Shown here one piece after another: positions 44,020 to 54,341 of a stretch of DNA of 64,000 nucleotides. Both the position numbers and the translations under genes were made by a program. The notes beneath the pieces were generated by a model. That model did no database searches, had not been told where the DNA came from, and saw only the letters and a program-made list of their open reading frames with translations. The DNA is from JAWXBG01 sp044375415 (GTDB lineage: Bacteria; Bacteroidota; Bacteroidia; Flavobacteriales_D; Sanyastnellaceae): positions 1-64,000 of the forward strand of contig JBILMS010000010.1 in the NCBI GenBank assembly GCA_044375415.1. Reading direction: 5' to 3'. The stretch's first letter is position 1; the number at the start of each line of letters is the position of its first letter.

Positions 44020-44763
44020 ATGGATCAAAAAGAGGAAAAAGCGTGGTTTCAGGATTGGTTTAGCTCGCCTTATTATGGCATGCTTTATCTCCATAGAAAT
44101 GACCATGAAGCCCATTTTTTAATACAAAACCTTGTCGAAAAGAGTATCCTTAAAAGAGGAGAAGCGGTGCTCGATCTCGCCTGTGGGAATGGCCGTCACT
44201 CCAGGTATTTGGCTGAAATGGGATTAAAGGTTTCCGGAATCGATCTTTCCCCCGAGCAAATTGCTGAAGCCAAAGAGCAGTCTTCTTCAGAGATTCTTTA
44301 TTACGTAGGAGATATGCGCAGTTTTTCTCTGGGTATTTCGTTTGATGTCATTGTCAATTTGTTTACCAGTTTCGGATATTTTGAGACTAGAGAGGAGAAT
44401 CTTAAGGTTTTATCCTGTGTAAGAGATCACTTAAGAGTAGGCGGAATTTTTGTTTTGGACTATTTTAATGCGGATCTGGTAAGGGCAGGTTTACCCCTCA
44501 AGGGTGAAACTCAAGTGGGTTCTATCAGGATAACACATTATAAACATATCCTACACAATATGGTGGTCAAGGACATAGATGTTGAGGATGGGGGAGAACA
44601 TCACTATTTCCGAGAAAAAGTGCAGCTCATAGGCTTCTCAGATTTTTCGACACTGCTCGATGAGGCGGGTTTTGAAGTCCTTCATACCTTTGGCGCATAT
44701 TCTCTCGAGCCATTTGAAGCCGGGAAATCCGACCGACTAATATTGATTGCTAAACGCAGATGA
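44020..44763 (+). CDS. Class I SAM-dependent methyltransferase
   Basis: A 247-residue protein. SAM motif I is VLDLACGNGRHSRYLAEMG, followed by GIDLSPEQ and VNLFTSFGYF. The family is typical of small-molecule methyltransferases. The substrate is not clear. The stop codon and the start of the ZIP transporter overlap as ATGA at 44760-44763, so the two are translationally coupled. Cytoplasmic. Confidence 0.88.
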   Translation: MDQKEEKAWFQDWFSSPYYGMLYLHRNDHEAHFLIQNLVEKSILKRGEAVLDLACGNGRHSRYLAEMGLKVSGIDLSPEQIAEAKEQSSSEILYYVGDMRSFSLGISFDVIVNLFTSFGYFETREENLKVLSCVRDHLRVGGIFVLDYFNADLVRAGLPLKGETQVGSIRITHYKHILHNMVVKDIDVEDGGEHHYFREKVQLIGFSDFSTLLDEAGFEVLHTFGAYSLEPFEAGKSDRLILIAKRR

Positions 44764-45539
44764 ACGAATCACCCGCATTTTACGCCCTTGTTTTATTTCT
44801 TTCCTCCCTTGCTGGAGCTTCTGTTTTTGTAATAACTAGAAAGCAAAATGCCAATTGGCTCAAATTACTGCTGTCATTTAGCGCGGCTTATTTATTGGGT
44901 CTGTCATTCCTACATCTTTTTCCGGAGGTCTACGAAAGTGGGATCGAATTTGCCGGATGGTACATCATTGCGGGTTTTTTGCTTCAGGTAATTCTCGACT
45001 TTTTTTCGCATGGGGTAGAGCACGGTCATGCACATACTCATACCAACCATCCCATTGGCAAAACGTTTTTGGCGAGTGTTATGATCAGTTTATGGATTCA
45101 TGCCTTTATTGAGGGTATGCCTTTCGGTGGACTAGAAGGCGGCCACGATCATGGTCACGCTCACCATCATCACCATGAGAGTATCTTTTTTGATCATAGA
45201 AGTCCATTGTTAGTTGGGGTTTCTATTCACAAATTCACCGAGTCGCTAGTGTTTATGGCATTACTAATTGGCTCCGGAATGAAACTTCTGCGAGCTATAT
45301 TCTGGTTGGTAATCTTCGCAATGTTAGCCCCTGCGGGAGCCTTTGTGCATCATTATCTTTTACACAGCGACATGCACGGATTGGAGAATATTACCCCGAA
45401 AGTTATTGGGGTTTTGATTGGTATTTTACTCCATGTATCTACTACCATTTTATTTGAAGCGAGTGAAGGACATCGATTCAATAAATACAAATTTGGAATA
45501 GTGCTTCTCGGTTTGGCGCTGGCTGCTTTGGGCACGTGA
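44760..45539 (+). CDS. ZIP family metal transporter
   Basis: A 259-residue membrane protein with eight predicted helices. The metal pathway residues are in HLFPEVYES, HAFIEGMPFGG and HKFTESLVFMAL. Two His-rich stretches, GVEHGHAHTHTNH (around 82-94) and a seven-His cluster GHAHHHHHES (around 133-142), lie on loops and probably bind zinc or iron. It imports divalent cations across the inner membrane. Fully coupled to the methyltransferase upstream. A palindromic terminator follows at 45570. Confidence 0.92.
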   Translation: MNESPAFYALVLFLSSLAGASVFVITRKQNANWLKLLLSFSAAYLLGLSFLHLFPEVYESGIEFAGWYIIAGFLLQVILDFFSHGVEHGHAHTHTNHPIGKTFLASVMISLWIHAFIEGMPFGGLEGGHDHGHAHHHHHESIFFDHRSPLLVGVSIHKFTESLVFMALLIGSGMKLLRAIFWLVIFAMLAPAGAFVHHYLLHSDMHGLENITPKVIGVLIGILLHVSTTILFEASEGHRFNKYKFGIVLLGLALAALGT

Positions 45540-45569
45540 GGTTAGGATAGATGAAACTACTCTAAAAAT

Positions 45570-45595
45570 AAAAAGGTCTCCTAGGAGACCTTTAA
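45570..45595. terminator. Perfect palindromic bidirectional terminator
   Basis: AAAGGTCTCCT (45572-45582) and AGGAGACCTTT (45583-45593) form a 22-bp perfect palindrome with A- and T-rich flanks. It lies between the convergent ZIP gene and the 1286-residue adhesin gene and can stop transcription from both. Confidence 0.85.
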
Positions 45596-45615
45596 ATTAT
45601 CCGTATTATCAATCA

Positions 45616-48600
45616 CTAACGAATCACCAAAACAGTTCCGATTGCTTGCTTTTGTTCTGAAGAGCAAATCCCTCGGTATGAAATGGTATATGTATAAACC
45701 CCATCTTGCACATAGTGTGTGCCACTGTTCTTGAAGTTACCGGTCCATGGAATATCCATGGTGTTGGTAGAAAACACTTCATCTCCCCAACGATTCCAAA
45801 CGGACATTTGAAACTCGGAGATATCAACTCCTTGAGCTTCGAAGACGTCATTGATACCGTCGTTATTCGGAGTAAAAGTATTTGGAATGTAAAGTGTCGA
45901 ATTAAAGTCTTGCATGTACACGTTGATTACCCCTGTTTGAACACAGCCGTATTCATCGACAAATTGATAACAATATTGCCCATCTTGATCAGTAGTAATA
46001 TTCTGACCGGATTCGCCATTGCACCACTCATATTGGTTGCTGCCTTCAAAAGGAATAGTGAGATAAGTAGTTGAACCTTCGCAGAAACTAACGTCTTCGG
46101 TCAAAATTTGTGCGGGAATTTCAACAACTTCAACCGTATCTCTACCGGTGCAATTGTTCCATGTTACTTCTACACTGTATTCCCCCGGAGAATCGACAAT
46201 GATTCCTGAAGTAGTTTCGCTGTTCGACCACAAATATTGAGCATCAGGGCCCGGTTCAGCTGCCTGAATCAACAACCCATCGTCGTTGTAACACAAGGGT
46301 AAATCCGGTTGTAATTGCAAATCAATTTCGTTGATTACGGTTACTTCCTGAACAAATTCGTCGGTTTGGTCGCAAACTTCTTCAAAAATTTCAAGGGTAA
46401 TGGTATGCGCACCGGGAGCGTCGAGTTCTTCAACAAAATCTTCGTTGGAAGTTACCGGAACTCCATCGATCGACCATTGATAGGTGAGATTGTCTCCCGT
46501 GCTTTGATTGTCGGTCGTAATTTGCAAAAGGGCACATTGATCCGTTTGGGCAACACTAAATAATGACTCTATCGGATTAGGCGATACAACGAGAACATTT
46601 GAGAAAGTAGTATCAGCACCGGGACATTCATTATTTCCTTCCGCATAAAGTGTAACGACGAATTCTCCGGCCACATCATATGTATGCGAAACATTTTGAC
46701 CGGTTGCAAGTGGACTGCCATCTCCGAAGTCCCAAGTGAATGTGATTCCTCCGCTGTTGTTTTCAAAATCAACTTCAAAGGGACTGCATCCTTCAAGATC
46801 ATCATTTCCGATGATGGCAATTACCTCATCGAATATGGTTATTTCAGCAGTTATGGTACTATCCGACAAACATCCTTCGTCAATCGCAGTCATGGTAACA
46901 ACATAAGTACCCGGAGCAGCATACACGTGAGTGGCATCCATGTCTTCTATGATTGTTCCATCTCCCATGTCCCATACATAACTTAGAAAATCATAACCTG
47001 TCGTGTTGGTACAAAACACAGCTTGGTTGGCACAATCGACACTATAGGAGAAGTCGGGAACATAGTCAACGGGCACACTTATTACTATTTCGAAATAAGA
47101 AGTATCAGCGATGTTGCAACTTAAAGAATCAGTAGCAATCAAGCTAACTTCATACACACCCGGATCTATATATAGGTGTGTTGGCTCAAATTCATTGCTA
47201 CCGTTGCCATCTCCAAAATCCCAAATGAAAGTATCGCCCGAACTAAAGTTGTTGAAGTTTACTTCGAAGGGTGCACAACCAACCACATTTGATCCGGAGA
47301 TCGCCGAGTTTACACCGCTTACATCAAAGTCAATTTTGAAGACGCCGATATCCCATCCTGCTTGGGTATTAGACCAAGCATCGGTAGTAGTAGTAAAACC
47401 ACCTCCCGAACATACACCTTGATAAACCGTTCCATTTTTGTCGAATCTACTGGTGCCACCATCCACGTGGTTTTCCGAATACATCGTAGCGAATTCCAGT
47501 TCTTCCAGATTTTCGGTAAAGACGGCTAGGTAAAATCCGCCCGTTGAATATAGTTCTTGTTCTAAATCTAAAGTACCGAAGGCACTGTATGAAGAGATGT
47601 AGATGTTATTGCAGTGATCGGCAAGGAAGGCTACCGGCACAAAATCGAATCCCCCAAAACCGCCACCACTGCCGGACCCGATTTGAGTGGATACCAAAAT
47701 ATCACTTAGATCTGCAGTGAATTTTGTAATAAATTGAGTGCTGTTCGGATTTGAATAAACACTGCCGATAATCGGAATATCTATCCCTCCCTGACCATAA
47801 ACGTATACGTTTTCATCGTTGTCCAAATCCATAAAAAAGATTTGATCTTGATCGTCGGTAGCTAACAATGTACTGTATTCCAGGTCAGAAAGATTGTGAT
47901 TTAAACAGGCTACAAAAGCATCCATCGCTACCGTACTCCAACCTAAATCTGTGTCTCCGATGTAGGTTGTTTGATAAGCACCCGATGTTGTTGGAAAATT
48001 GTCGCCACCCGCCATACCGGCAACGTAAATATTTCCATTAGTCGCCTCTCGAATCGCATATCCCGTGTCAGCCTCATCACTACCTAAGTATGTTGCGGCT
48101 TCCATGGTCGTTAGATTTGAACTCATTCGAAATACAACGACGTCTTGCAAGTTGGAATTTCCATTGAGGTCCGTTTGATAGGCATTGTTGCTAGCGGGAA
48201 AGTCATCGGAAGAACTGAATGATGCAATCAAGGGTTTTTGATCCATGTCGAGAACGATCTCGCCTCTATATGTATCGCCATAATTTACAGGCGCCTGATT
48301 TTGCCCATCGGATCCAGAACCTCCGACAAACGTCGAACCCAATAGTTCGCTACCATCCGCCGAAAATTTTACAATGACAATATCAGCGCCACCGTTAAAT
48401 GAAGTGTCGTAACTACCCGCTACCGTAGGGAAATTATTAGATGATGTAGAACCATAGACATAAAGTTCCTGTAGGTTATTAGCAATCATACTATGAGGGT
48501 TTTCGGCTTGCGATCCGCCTACATAAGATGCCCAAATCAAGGTAGTTCCTTCAGGGTCTAATTTGCTAATTCCAAAGTCCGTTCCGCCACCACCAAAGCC

Positions 48601-49476
48601 TTCTTGAAACGAACCGTTGTTTGTCGGATATCCAACACCAAAGGAGATGCATCCGGTATATATATTTCCTTCTAGATCGAAGGTTGCAGAGTGGCCATAA
48701 TTAGTACTGCTACTTCCTGAAAGAGTAGAAGCGATTAGTTCAGGATCTATAATAAGTTCTTTCGAAGTATCATATCCATGGGGGAATTCAAAACCAACCA
48801 CACCGTTAATGAAGGTGTAATGACAAGGAATTTCAACCAATTGACCTTTTACAATCTGAAATGCATAGGGTTTGTTTTCGATAAAGTTTCCAACTGAAGT
48901 TTCGATTACCAATTGACCATCTATTAAACGAACATTGTCCGGTCCATGGTAGGTATATGATATTACCGAAGGATTTCCCCCTGATTTTACAATAAAATCG
49001 AATTTAAAACGACCGGAGCTACTGTAGGCTCGCATGTCAATTTTGTTGTATAAATCTGTATATTTTGATGCGTGGTAAACCGGAACATGTCCTGCCCATT
49101 TAGATGGATCATTGCCGTTAAAGTAATTGTAATAATGTGTTTGAACCTCTTCACCCGCAGGTGATACATCGTTTTCGCCCAAAAACTCCATTCTCCACGC
49201 ATGAGCAGAAACCGAAAAATTGACTTTTTGATCCAAAGTCCACTGATTGTACTCGTGTGTTTTTTTCCACTCTTCGGCATCGGCAAAGGCGTAGGTAATT
49301 ACTCCTTTTTCCAAAAACACGGCACCATTTTGCATGGCTACTCGATGTTTCACATTGGGATGCCACTGTCCTTTGTTCGATACAAATTCTAGTTTTAGAG
49401 GATCGTGAGCCCAAGCTGTTTGCAGTAAGGCAAGCAGAGAAAAGGCAAGAAAAATTCGAAGAGTTGTTGGTTTCAT
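45616..49476 (-). CDS. DUF7948/SBBP/PKD surface protein with T9SS type B sorting domain
   Basis: A 1286-residue exported protein with a signal peptide (FLAFSLLALLQTAWA). Residues about 25-250 match the DUF7948 entry domain (FVSNKGQWHPNVKHRV, HYYNYFNGNDPSKW). SBBP-type propeller repeats follow (GNIYVAGMAGGDNFPTT and similar, about 260-700). Three PKD domains (FIWDFGDGNGSN, YVWDMGDGTI, FTWDFGDGSP) and an Ig-like region lie at about 730-1150. The C-terminus has the gliding-associated type B domain (LYIPNTFTPNNDGIND, then VWNRWGDEVF). It is probably a very long surface adhesin or matrix protein. Its partner sequences are unknown. Confidence 0.9.
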   Translation of the reverse strand: MKPTTLRIFLAFSLLALLQTAWAHDPLKLEFVSNKGQWHPNVKHRVAMQNGAVFLEKGVITYAFADAEEWKKTHEYNQWTLDQKVNFSVSAHAWRMEFLGENDVSPAGEEVQTHYYNYFNGNDPSKWAGHVPVYHASKYTDLYNKIDMRAYSSSGRFKFDFIVKSGGNPSVISYTYHGPDNVRLIDGQLVIETSVGNFIENKPYAFQIVKGQLVEIPCHYTFINGVVGFEFPHGYDTSKELIIDPELIASTLSGSSSTNYGHSATFDLEGNIYTGCISFGVGYPTNNGSFQEGFGGGGTDFGISKLDPEGTTLIWASYVGGSQAENPHSMIANNLQELYVYGSTSSNNFPTVAGSYDTSFNGGADIVIVKFSADGSELLGSTFVGGSGSDGQNQAPVNYGDTYRGEIVLDMDQKPLIASFSSSDDFPASNNAYQTDLNGNSNLQDVVVFRMSSNLTTMEAATYLGSDEADTGYAIREATNGNIYVAGMAGGDNFPTTSGAYQTTYIGDTDLGWSTVAMDAFVACLNHNLSDLEYSTLLATDDQDQIFFMDLDNDENVYVYGQGGIDIPIIGSVYSNPNSTQFITKFTADLSDILVSTQIGSGSGGGFGGFDFVPVAFLADHCNNIYISSYSAFGTLDLEQELYSTGGFYLAVFTENLEELEFATMYSENHVDGGTSRFDKNGTVYQGVCSGGGFTTTTDAWSNTQAGWDIGVFKIDFDVSGVNSAISGSNVVGCAPFEVNFNNFSSGDTFIWDFGDGNGSNEFEPTHLYIDPGVYEVSLIATDSLSCNIADTSYFEIVISVPVDYVPDFSYSVDCANQAVFCTNTTGYDFLSYVWDMGDGTIIEDMDATHVYAAPGTYVVTMTAIDEGCLSDSTITAEITIFDEVIAIIGNDDLEGCSPFEVDFENNSGGITFTWDFGDGSPLATGQNVSHTYDVAGEFVVTLYAEGNNECPGADTTFSNVLVVSPNPIESLFSVAQTDQCALLQITTDNQSTGDNLTYQWSIDGVPVTSNEDFVEELDAPGAHTITLEIFEEVCDQTDEFVQEVTVINEIDLQLQPDLPLCYNDDGLLIQAAEPGPDAQYLWSNSETTSGIIVDSPGEYSVEVTWNNCTGRDTVEVVEIPAQILTEDVSFCEGSTTYLTIPFEGSNQYEWCNGESGQNITTDQDGQYCYQFVDEYGCVQTGVINVYMQDFNSTLYIPNTFTPNNDGINDVFEAQGVDISEFQMSVWNRWGDEVFSTNTMDIPWTGNFKNSGTHYVQDGVYTYTISYRGICSSEQKQAIGTVLVIR

Positions 49477-49821
49477 GTGGTTTCAATAGGAGCATTTAAT
49501 AGAGCAGACAACTTTTGGCAGCCGGGAGTTGCATTTGTTGTAATAGTTTATAGTTAATTTTTCGTGGTAAAGATCTCGAATTCAGCACAGGTCGATAGGG
49601 GACGCGACTTTATATGACGCACGTTCTAAAAAAATGAAACTCAAAAGAGGAGCAAAGCGTAGAAGAATGTCCTAACCCACCCAAAATGAAAAAGAAAAAA
49701 CCAACCTTTCACTTCCGCCGATGCAAAATCCGGATTAGTCTTCAAAAGGTAGAAACCATGCAGATCTCACAGACTTCATGGGGTTTTGAGACCTTCAGAC
49801 ATTTTTTGAATTAAGATTCCC
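49477..49821. other. Intergenic region, 345 bp, nothing recognised
   Basis: This gap lies between the start of the PKD protein gene and the stop of HMG-CoA lyase (both on the minus strand). I see no gene, no strong hairpin and no clear TAnnTTTG box on the minus strand. Confidence 0.5.
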
Positions 49822-50679
49822 TTAAGAATACTTTCCGAAAAGCTGCCCGGCTATTTTGAGACTTTCCTCGAATGCTGTCAGATTCAATCCATGTTCGATA
49901 CCTCGTTCTTCAATAAACGCGACTACATGTTCGGTTGGCATATTACCGGTTAGAGTATCGGCAGCCATCGGACACCCTCCAAATCCTCTCAGAGCTCCGT
50001 CAAAGCGATTGCAACCACTCGACATGGCAGCTTCCACTTTTTCTCTCCAAAAGTCCGGAGTGGTGTGCAGGTGAGCTCCAAATTCTACACTTGGCAACGA
50101 AGGAATAAGCGTTTCGAAAAGCGGGACAATATTTGCCGGGGTGCTTACGCCCACCGTATCGCTTAAAGCCATAATTTTCACACCACATTCTTCAGAGAGT
50201 TTTCCGCACCAATCAACTACCAATTGCGGATCCCACGGATCGCCATAGGGATTTCCAAAACCCATGGATATGTATACCACCAATTGTTTTTCTGTTTTTT
50301 CACAGAGTTCATTGATATCTGAAACCAAGGAAAAAGATTCTGCAATCGTTTTATTTGTATTTCGAAGTTGAAATGTTTCACTCACCGAAAAAGGATAACC
50401 CAGGTAATTAATCTCAGGGTGAATAACGGCATTTTGAGCGCCTTTCAAGTTGGCAACAATGGCAAGAAGTTTTGATTTTGTATCTGCTAAATCAAGCCCG
50501 GCAAGCAGTTCAGCAGTATCGCGCATCTGTGGAACAGCCTTCTCCGAAACGAAACTTCCAAAATCTATCGTATCGAATCCCACCTTCAATAATTGATTGA
50601 TATATCGAATTTTTTCTTCGGTAGGAACGAAGTCATGCAAACCTTGCATAGCGTCGCGAGGACATTCAATCAGTTTCAT
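49822..50679 (-). CDS. Hydroxymethylglutaryl-CoA lyase
   Basis: A 285-residue HMGL-like TIM barrel (start at 50679; an in-frame start at 50718 gives an untypical N-terminus). Conserved parts are CPRDAMQG near the N-terminus, TIDFGSFVSEKAVPQM, SDTVGVSTPANI, GAHLHTTPDFW and a lid Cys in GGCPMAADTLTGN. It splits HMG-CoA into acetyl-CoA and acetoacetate, the last step of leucine breakdown. Cytoplasmic. Divergent from the lectin gene with an 85-base spacer. Confidence 0.92.
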   Translation of the reverse strand: MKLIECPRDAMQGLHDFVPTEEKIRYINQLLKVGFDTIDFGSFVSEKAVPQMRDTAELLAGLDLADTKSKLLAIVANLKGAQNAVIHPEINYLGYPFSVSETFQLRNTNKTIAESFSLVSDINELCEKTEKQLVVYISMGFGNPYGDPWDPQLVVDWCGKLSEECGVKIMALSDTVGVSTPANIVPLFETLIPSLPSVEFGAHLHTTPDFWREKVEAAMSSGCNRFDGALRGFGGCPMAADTLTGNMPTEHVVAFIEERGIEHGLNLTAFEESLKIAGQLFGKYS

Positions 50680-50764
50680 AAGAATTACAAAGTAAACACC
50701 TATTCTTGCGAGAATCATTGGGATTAACCGATATTTTCATAATTTCAGCCCTTCTTACCCAAAA

Positions 50765-52969
50765 ATGAAAAAGTACCTTGCCTTCATTAGTCTTATTTGG
50801 TGTGGTTTTAATAATGCACAAGGGCAGACATATTTCCTCAATGGAAGTGCAATTGCACTCGGCGACGACTGTTACCAACTCACTCCGGCTCTTAATACAC
50901 AGAACGGTACGGTGTGGTATGGCGATCAAATAGACCTGCTTCAATCTTTCGACTTATTGTTTTATATGAACTACGGTTCATTTGACGGAAATGGAGCAGA
51001 CGGAATTTGTTTTGTCTTGCAAACAGTTGGAACCAATGCTATTGGAGAATCGGGTGGAGGTATGGGGTATCTTAACTTCGGGACGAGTCTTGGGATTGAA
51101 TTTGATACATGGCAAAATGGAGAGAATAGCGACCCTGTGGAAGATCACGTGGCTATCGAAAGAGATGGATCGATAAATCATTCTTCACCCCTAAATCTGG
51201 CTGGTCCGGTTTCGATAGATCCTTTAGGTATCAACGTGGAAGATGGTCAGGATCATCTCGTAAGAATAAACTGGGACCCTGTTCAACAAATAATTCGCGT
51301 CTACTATGAATGCGAGTTCAGACTGAGTGCTACCATTGACATGATAAATGAAATTTTCGGAGGTCAGAATTTGGTATATTGGGGATTTACAGCAGCGACC
51401 GGAGGTGCTTCCAATAATCAAATCGTTTGTTTGGAAGAGAATATTCTCGCATCTCAAGATGAAGTTTATACCTGTCCGGGTTTACCTGTGCAATTGAGTG
51501 CAGGTGCCGGTGGTGGTGTATACTCTTGGTCTCCATCTACAGGACTCGATGATCCAACGATTGCAACGCCCATAGCTCAAGTAGATGAAACAACAGTTTA
51601 CACGGTAGAATACACCGATGCATGCGGTATTCCGGGCACTGCACAGATTACGGTTTTTGTAGAACCCTTGATAGCGACTACCGAAGAAACTGCCACACTC
51701 AATTGTCACAACCCAACCTTGGAAATACTCGGAACAGCAAATTTCCCGGCTCAGTTTTTATCTTGGACTTGGTCGAGCGACGATGGAAATATTCTCAATG
51801 GAGCGCAAACGAGCTCTCCATCCGTTGATGCACCGGGCGAATACATGTACATCATTTCTTATGAAGGATTTTGTGCCGATACCGGTTATGTAGAAGTAGG
51901 TTCAGATTACTCAGACTTTAGCATTACTATTCCGGATGCAAGTCTTCTCAATTGCATCAACAACTCATTGTCTTTATTCGTAGAAGCCGATCCCGCAAAT
52001 GGCGTAACATACACCTGGAGCACGATTGACGGGAATATAACGAGCGGCACGAATGCAGAAGCCATCACACTCAATGCTCCCGGTGAGTATTTTGTTCAGG
52101 TATACTTAAATGAGTTTTGCAATGATGGATCATCTTATTTAGTTGAAGCCAATTATGATGTTTCCACGATCACTTTCAACAATCCTCAGGAAGTGAATTG
52201 CAACAACGCCGAAGTGGTTGTGAGTGTGCAGACCAATCCAACATCCGATGAATTCAGTTGGTTGGCATCCGGAGGCGGGGTTATTGAATCCGGTCAGGGA
52301 ACTTCATCGATAGAAGTTTCACAAGCCGGTACATATCAAGTAACGGTATTGCATCCCGTAAGTGGTTGTGGGTCTGTAGCTGAAATTGAAGTATCTGAGA
52401 ATTTCGTTGAACCGGAACTAGATTTTATTGTAACGGATACGCTGGACTGCTTACATCCCATCATCTCGCTTTCAGTATCCCCCGGTGGCGACAATAGCAT
52501 TTCATACAATTGGTCGGCATCATCAGGAGGCAATATTGTTGCCGGCGCTTCGGCAGCAGTTGTTTCAGTAGATCAGCCCGGAGATTATTCGGTAATTCTA
52601 ACGGATACGGACAACGGATGCACGTCTACGGCTGCAGCAGAAGTTATTGAAGACGAATTATTCAATATCGATTTGAGTACAATAGCCTTTCCCAATGTTT
52701 TTACACCTGATGGCAATGAAAAGAACCGGGGATGGAGGCCATTTTTACGAGATGACCCTTCCTTTGATTTGACCCAAGTTTTTAACGCATATTCTCTTGA
52801 AGTTTACAACCGGTGGGGGACCCTCATTTTCGAAAGCACAGATGGGCAGCGAACTTGGTTAGATAGAGAAGCGGAGACAGGGGTTTATTATTACATTGTT
52901 TCTTATGAATCCTTGTGCGGAACCGGAGCCAAAGCAGAGACCGACGGCTATATACATTTGATGAAGTAA
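50765..52969 (+). CDS. L-type lectin-domain surface protein with T9SS type B sorting domain
   Basis: A 734-residue exported protein with a signal peptide (FISLIWCGFNNAQG). Residues about 22-230 are an L-type/legume-lectin-like domain (GADGICFVLQTVG, GIEFDTWQNGEN, DHVAIERDGSINH), which usually binds glycans with a metal ion. Ig-like or SprB-like units follow (YTWSTIDGNITSG, SYNWSASSGGNIV). The C-terminus is the type B domain (AFPNVFTPDGNEKN, then VYNRWGTLIF). It suggests attachment to sugars. Confidence 0.88.
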   Translation: MKKYLAFISLIWCGFNNAQGQTYFLNGSAIALGDDCYQLTPALNTQNGTVWYGDQIDLLQSFDLLFYMNYGSFDGNGADGICFVLQTVGTNAIGESGGGMGYLNFGTSLGIEFDTWQNGENSDPVEDHVAIERDGSINHSSPLNLAGPVSIDPLGINVEDGQDHLVRINWDPVQQIIRVYYECEFRLSATIDMINEIFGGQNLVYWGFTAATGGASNNQIVCLEENILASQDEVYTCPGLPVQLSAGAGGGVYSWSPSTGLDDPTIATPIAQVDETTVYTVEYTDACGIPGTAQITVFVEPLIATTEETATLNCHNPTLEILGTANFPAQFLSWTWSSDDGNILNGAQTSSPSVDAPGEYMYIISYEGFCADTGYVEVGSDYSDFSITIPDASLLNCINNSLSLFVEADPANGVTYTWSTIDGNITSGTNAEAITLNAPGEYFVQVYLNEFCNDGSSYLVEANYDVSTITFNNPQEVNCNNAEVVVSVQTNPTSDEFSWLASGGGVIESGQGTSSIEVSQAGTYQVTVLHPVSGCGSVAEIEVSENFVEPELDFIVTDTLDCLHPIISLSVSPGGDNSISYNWSASSGGNIVAGASAAVVSVDQPGDYSVILTDTDNGCTSTAAAEVIEDELFNIDLSTIAFPNVFTPDGNEKNRGWRPFLRDDPSFDLTQVFNAYSLEVYNRWGTLIFESTDGQRTWLDREAETGVYYYIVSYESLCGTGAKAETDGYIHLMK

Positions 52970-52986
52970 AATCATCCGTGTGCCCT

Positions 52987-52994
52987 TACTTTTG
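52987..52994 (+). promoter_or_regulatory. Putative -7 box TACTTTTG
   Basis: TACTTTTG fits TAnnTTTG and lies 16 bases before the ATG at 53011. The nearest TTTG upstream (52957-52960) is 26 bases away, which is too far, so the -33 half is missing. Confidence 0.4.
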
Positions 52995-53010
52995 GACCGA
53001 AAAGCAATTG

Positions 53011-53790
53011 ATGATGGAATTTATTCAAAAGGAAATACAAGGTAATTCGTTAATTCTAAAGCTCAACAGGCCCGATAAATACAATAGTTTTAATCGACCG
53101 ATGGCACTAGAGTTATGTGCTGCATTGGATGAGGCCGCAAGCGATACTTCGATACGCGGAATAATGATTACCGGAAACGGCAAAGCGTTTTGTGCCGGTC
53201 AGGACTTACAAGAAGCTATGGATCCAAATGGTCCCGGATTGAAAAAAATACTAAGTGAGGGTTATAATCCGATTATTCGTAAAATCAGAAATATTGAAAA
53301 ACCGGTTATAGCCGCCGTAAACGGAGTAGCTGCCGGAGCAGGAGCCAACATTGCATTGTCGTGCGACATAGTTGTTGCAACGGCAAGCGCATCATTTATT
53401 CAAGCCTTTTCAAAAATTGGTCTTATACCGGATAGCGGTGGAACATTTACCTTACCCCGTTTAATAGGTTTTCAAAAGGCATCAGCGTTGATGATGTTGG
53501 GTGAGAAAGTATCTGCTTCAGATGCGGAAAAAATGGGAATGATTTACAAGGTGTATAGCGACGAGGAATTTTATTCATCTTCACTTTCATTGATACATCA
53601 ATTATCATCAATGCCTACCCGAGGATTGGCACTTACTAAAAAAGTACTCAATTCTTCCATGAATAATTCGTTAGACCAACAACTTGATTTGGAGGAAAAA
53701 TTACAATTGGAGGCCGGTGAAACCTATGATTACAAGGAAGGTGTTAAGGCATTTATAGAAAAAAGAAATCCCGAATTTTTAGGGAAATAA
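53011..53790 (+). CDS. Crotonase-fold protein, PaaG-type isomerase
   Basis: A 259-residue crotonase. ATG 53011 (or 53014) is preferred, since the in-frame upstream start lies within the lectin gene. Oxyanion phrases are CAGQDLQEAM and GVAAGAGANIALSCD. The hydratase glutamates are replaced (SFIQAFSKIG and ASALMMLGE), while IPDSGGTF keeps the Asp typical of PaaG. This suggests a 1,2-epoxyphenylacetyl-CoA-isomerase-like role in aromatic breakdown, but no other paa genes lie here. Cytoplasmic. It starts 42 bases after the lectin gene and precedes yfiT by nine. Confidence 0.82.
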   Translation: MMEFIQKEIQGNSLILKLNRPDKYNSFNRPMALELCAALDEAASDTSIRGIMITGNGKAFCAGQDLQEAMDPNGPGLKKILSEGYNPIIRKIRNIEKPVIAAVNGVAAGAGANIALSCDIVVATASASFIQAFSKIGLIPDSGGTFTLPRLIGFQKASALMMLGEKVSASDAEKMGMIYKVYSDEEFYSSSLSLIHQLSSMPTRGLALTKKVLNSSMNNSLDQQLDLEEKLQLEAGETYDYKEGVKAFIEKRNPEFLGK

Positions 53791-53799
53791 AAGGAACGT

Positions 53800-54336
53800 A
53801 TGGGCGATAACATGGACAACATAGATCATTTAAGATATCCAATTGGCAGATATGTTAAGCCGGAATCACTTACCGAGGACATTCGAAGAAAGCTGATTGT
53901 CGATCTCGAGTCATTGCCATCTCGTCTTGATTTGCTTAGTAAATCTTATAATGATTCTAATCTGGAGAATACATACAGAGAAGGCTCATGGACTGCTCGT
54001 CAAGTTTTTCATCACATTGCCGATTCGCATATCAATTCTTTTACTCGTCTGAAACTAGCTCTGACCGAAGACGAACCTGATATCCGGCCTTACGACGAAA
54101 ATGAGTGGGCTTTGCTTCCGGATTATACAGATCCGATCGAATTATCATTGGATGTCATTCGAGCAATCCATCCGATAATGGCTCGTATTTATCGCAGTTT
54201 GAGGGAGGACCAATGGAAACGAAAGTTCTTTCATCCAGGCTACAAACAATGGAACACTATCGAGCAGCTCTTAGCACTATATGTTTGGCATGGCAATCAT
54301 CATGAGGCACATTTGAAAAAGGCGCTAGAATTGTAG
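53800..54336 (+). CDS. YfiT/BstA-like DinB-fold thiol transferase
   Basis: A 178-residue DinB-superfamily protein with the YfiT signature: YPIGRYVKPES at the start, GSWTARQVFHHIADSH (His71/72) and a C-terminal HGNHHEAHLKKAL. These His residues bind a metal in Bacillus YfiT, which transfers bacillithiol to electrophiles. ATG 53812 is an alternative start. It is followed after five bases by a DUF551 gene and lies in a plus-strand cluster with the crotonase, perhaps one operon. Confidence 0.88.
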   Translation: MGDNMDNIDHLRYPIGRYVKPESLTEDIRRKLIVDLESLPSRLDLLSKSYNDSNLENTYREGSWTARQVFHHIADSHINSFTRLKLALTEDEPDIRPYDENEWALLPDYTDPIELSLDVIRAIHPIMARIYRSLREDQWKRKFFHPGYKQWNTIEQLLALYVWHGNHHEAHLKKALEL

Positions 54337-54341
54337 ATATT

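Noticed and set aside
45616..53000. A T9SS machinery or gliding operon among the large surface genes
   Set aside because: All these genes are cargo with sorting domains. None encodes a known component of the secretion or gliding machine.
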